Shown here: piece by piece, positions 62,205 to 64,000 of the stretch
Numbering within the stretch: the stretch's first letter is position 1
How the letters are laid out: each line of letters begins with the position of its first letter
Source of the DNA: Eretmocerus hayati
Lineage: Eukaryota > Arthropoda > Insecta > Hymenoptera > Aphelinidae
NCBI GenBank assembly: GCA_029851415.1
Contig: CM056742.1
Coordinates: forward strand, 152,773,121 to 152,837,120
DNA length: 64,000 nt
Direction: 5' to 3'
Position numbers and translations under genes: made by a program
The notes under the pieces: model-generated
Database searches by the model: none
What the model saw: the letters and a program-made list of their open reading frames with translations, nothing else
Told to the model about the DNA's origin: nothing

Positions 62205-62610
62205 AATAATGAGTCATGAGATGATGATAACGTAGATAGATGAGATATGCTTGATGGTCGAAAGTGTGAAATGAATGATTGCCTCACCCTCAGCTACTTG
62301 GAGACGAATTTGTACACAGACCCTGCGTGGAAAGATTCGTCTCCGAGTAGGCGATCATTGGCTTATGATGTAATGTGCTGATGGATGTGAGGTTGGTGAA
62401 TGCCGATGAATGGATGTAAGTGTTGGGGTGATAAAAATGTAGAGTAATGGGATGAAATAGTCTGGTGTTTGGATGTGTGTAGGCTAATGAATGATGAGTT
62501 GATGAAAATGTAGACAAATGAGATGAGATTATTGATGAGATGTGCTTGATGGTTAAAAGTGTGAAATAAATTATTGCTTCACCCTCCTACTTCGAGACGA
62601 ATTTGAACGC
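62205..62610. repeat. Direct duplication, spacing 295 bp
   Basis: 'tgcttgatggt' through 'gagacgaatttg' at about 62249-62312 recurs at about 62544-62605, with upstream similarity too ('gatgag', 'gtaga'). The copies differ by indels, so this is an older tandem duplication. Confidence 0.7.
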
Positions 62611-64000
62611 ATAGGATTCTGTGGCAAGGCCAAAAGCTTAATTATTTGATTCTGAGTTCGTGTATTCTCACTTATCCAATGCGGCACACTCAATACACAT
62701 TCCATATGTTCTCATCCAATATCATGAGCGCATTCGAAGAAAATGGGAGAATTCATTCGACATTGGTTCACTGCAAAAATTTATAAACATGTGAGCCAGT
62801 ATTTCGGCAGTAGACTACATGCGCAGTAGGCTACGGTCGTATTACGGCCGTAAACCCCTTGATCTTACTTGTTTTTACGAAACGACCCAACCCACTAGTT
62901 CTCGTTCTGTCTCAGTTATTCAACAAAAAAGTGTTTACAAAAAACAGAAAACTAACTCGCTGAAACTGGTCTCACTTTTTCACTCTAATCTTGAAAAATC
63001 ACCATCATGAATTAATATCTACAATGGCGATCAGACAATTCATACACACAATCAAAATCATATCCATATGCACCTCCCACTCTACAATCACCTTGCATAT
63101 GAATATTTCTCAATTTCGTCAAGGGAAGGTCTCAAGACACTCCGATTGGCCACTAAACTCCAGCCAATCAGGGCATCTCTCATAAAACCTCTATATGGAT
63201 ATATATGACGCAATATCATACACATAACCCTGGTTACCACCCCTGCACCCAGTTATTATTGGTCGGCTTTGCAAGGAGAGAAATTCTCCACTCCCCTCAT
63301 CTCGAATGCTTCAAAAAGGGGGTTGGTTAGACCACCCCGCCATATAATATCCCCACCGTACATATACAAGGGGATGTCTATACACCGTCAGTTATGAGGA
63401 TCGATATCGTTGAACACCGCGCGCACAGTCGATATTCTATACGTTCGCACATCAATGTGGACATACCTACATACACTTGATGTGTGGTATGGTCTACATA
63501 CAATCATCCTCTTGCATATGTTTTGCCAGACAATTCATCCCCCTACATACTGTATGTATTATATGTATGAACCTGACGTAATGTATGCAAGTGTGTGGGT
63601 ACGTATGGCTCGAGAGAGAGTGAGCTGCCAAAGTTATTCGATTACGGCACGCGACTCGTTTCTGCCCCTTTTCTATATAAAATCGAATACAGAAGCAACT
63701 CGATCGCTCGCCGATATAACACTGTATATATAAACGCTGTGTGAGCGTGGGTGCAAGAGACGTAGAGTAGAAGGATCTGATGCCACTATATTAGTATGAG
63801 TTGAACTATACATTTGTATGGGGATATATTCAACTCGATTTTGCTATGAGCTTCGTGCGATTCGCAACGATGTGGCCTGGCAAAGCTGATTTATAATGGA
63901 ATATCGAATATCCTATTCGACGAATTGAGCATTCGATTGGCTTCAAATACGAATATACTGGAATTTCATCCTATGATACGGTGAATGTAAGGATCAATTT
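62611..64000. other. Non-coding stretch, promoter-like composition
   Basis: 63190-63780 is rich in TATATA/TACATA words, CpG and GAGA-like tracts. No gene, splice chain or repeat element recognised before the window ends. Confidence 0.35.

Overview
This window is eukaryotic nuclear DNA. It is AT-rich, almost free of long open frames, has spliced rather than compact genes, and is dense in transposon debris and simple repeats. The mix suggests an arthropod, most likely an insect: R1/Jockey-like and RTE-like LINE relics, Chapaev-, hAT-, PIF/Harbinger-, piggyBac- and Tc1/mariner-like DNA elements, an invertebrate-type CS-alpha-beta peptide gene with a TATA promoter, and retained CpG. A hymenopteran is a reasonable guess, but nothing here proves the order.

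The best-supported coding sequence is a 736-residue transposase (25272-27482, minus). It lies in a complete, apparently young DNA transposon (24780-28275) with 150-bp terminal inverted repeats that differ at about 3 positions, begin CACGGTG, and are flanked by a 4-bp CGCT target-site duplication. The protein shows the RAG1/Transib/CMC-type DDE layout. The TIR start and 4-bp duplication point to the Chapaev group. Two decayed pieces of a related transposase (23085-23350 and 29750-29890) match adjoining parts of the gene, so an older copy may have been split by about 6.4 kb of later insertions.

The best host gene candidate is a two-exon secreted CS-alpha-beta (defensin-like) peptide gene at 43409-44583. 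It has a TATA box, a signal peptide, a 983-bp intron, matched phase-1 splice sites and six cysteines in the defensin pattern. A weaker three-exon candidate for a secreted protein of unknown function lies at 11116-11845. Low-confidence coding candidates are at 50141-50275 and 56862-57398.

Layout by region: 0-3 kb, simple repeats and no gene. 3.3-5.2 kb, a GC-rich 481-bp tandem repeat holding a 331-bp MITE, then a decayed coding stretch. 6.9-7.6 kb, an R1/Jockey-like LINE 3' end. 8-13 kb, fold-back repeats, a GC-rich hairpin cluster and the three-exon candidate. 13.9-15.0 kb, a dispersed element with a degenerate satellite core, whose second copy is at 54.1-56.6 kb. 15-22.6 kb, no recognised gene. 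22.6-29.9 kb, the Chapaev cluster. 30-33.3 kb, palindromes, a 78-bp minisatellite with an open frame and a long GT microsatellite. 35-39 kb, a four-level nest (RTE LINE, then a palindromic element with a 6-bp duplication, then hAT with an 8-bp duplication, then a Harbinger-like MITE). 41-45 kb, repeat modules and the defensin-like gene. 48-49.3 kb, a 1.1-kb Tc1/mariner-like palindrome. 54-62 kb, several fold-back elements and a 44-bp satellite. The rest shows no gene I can support.
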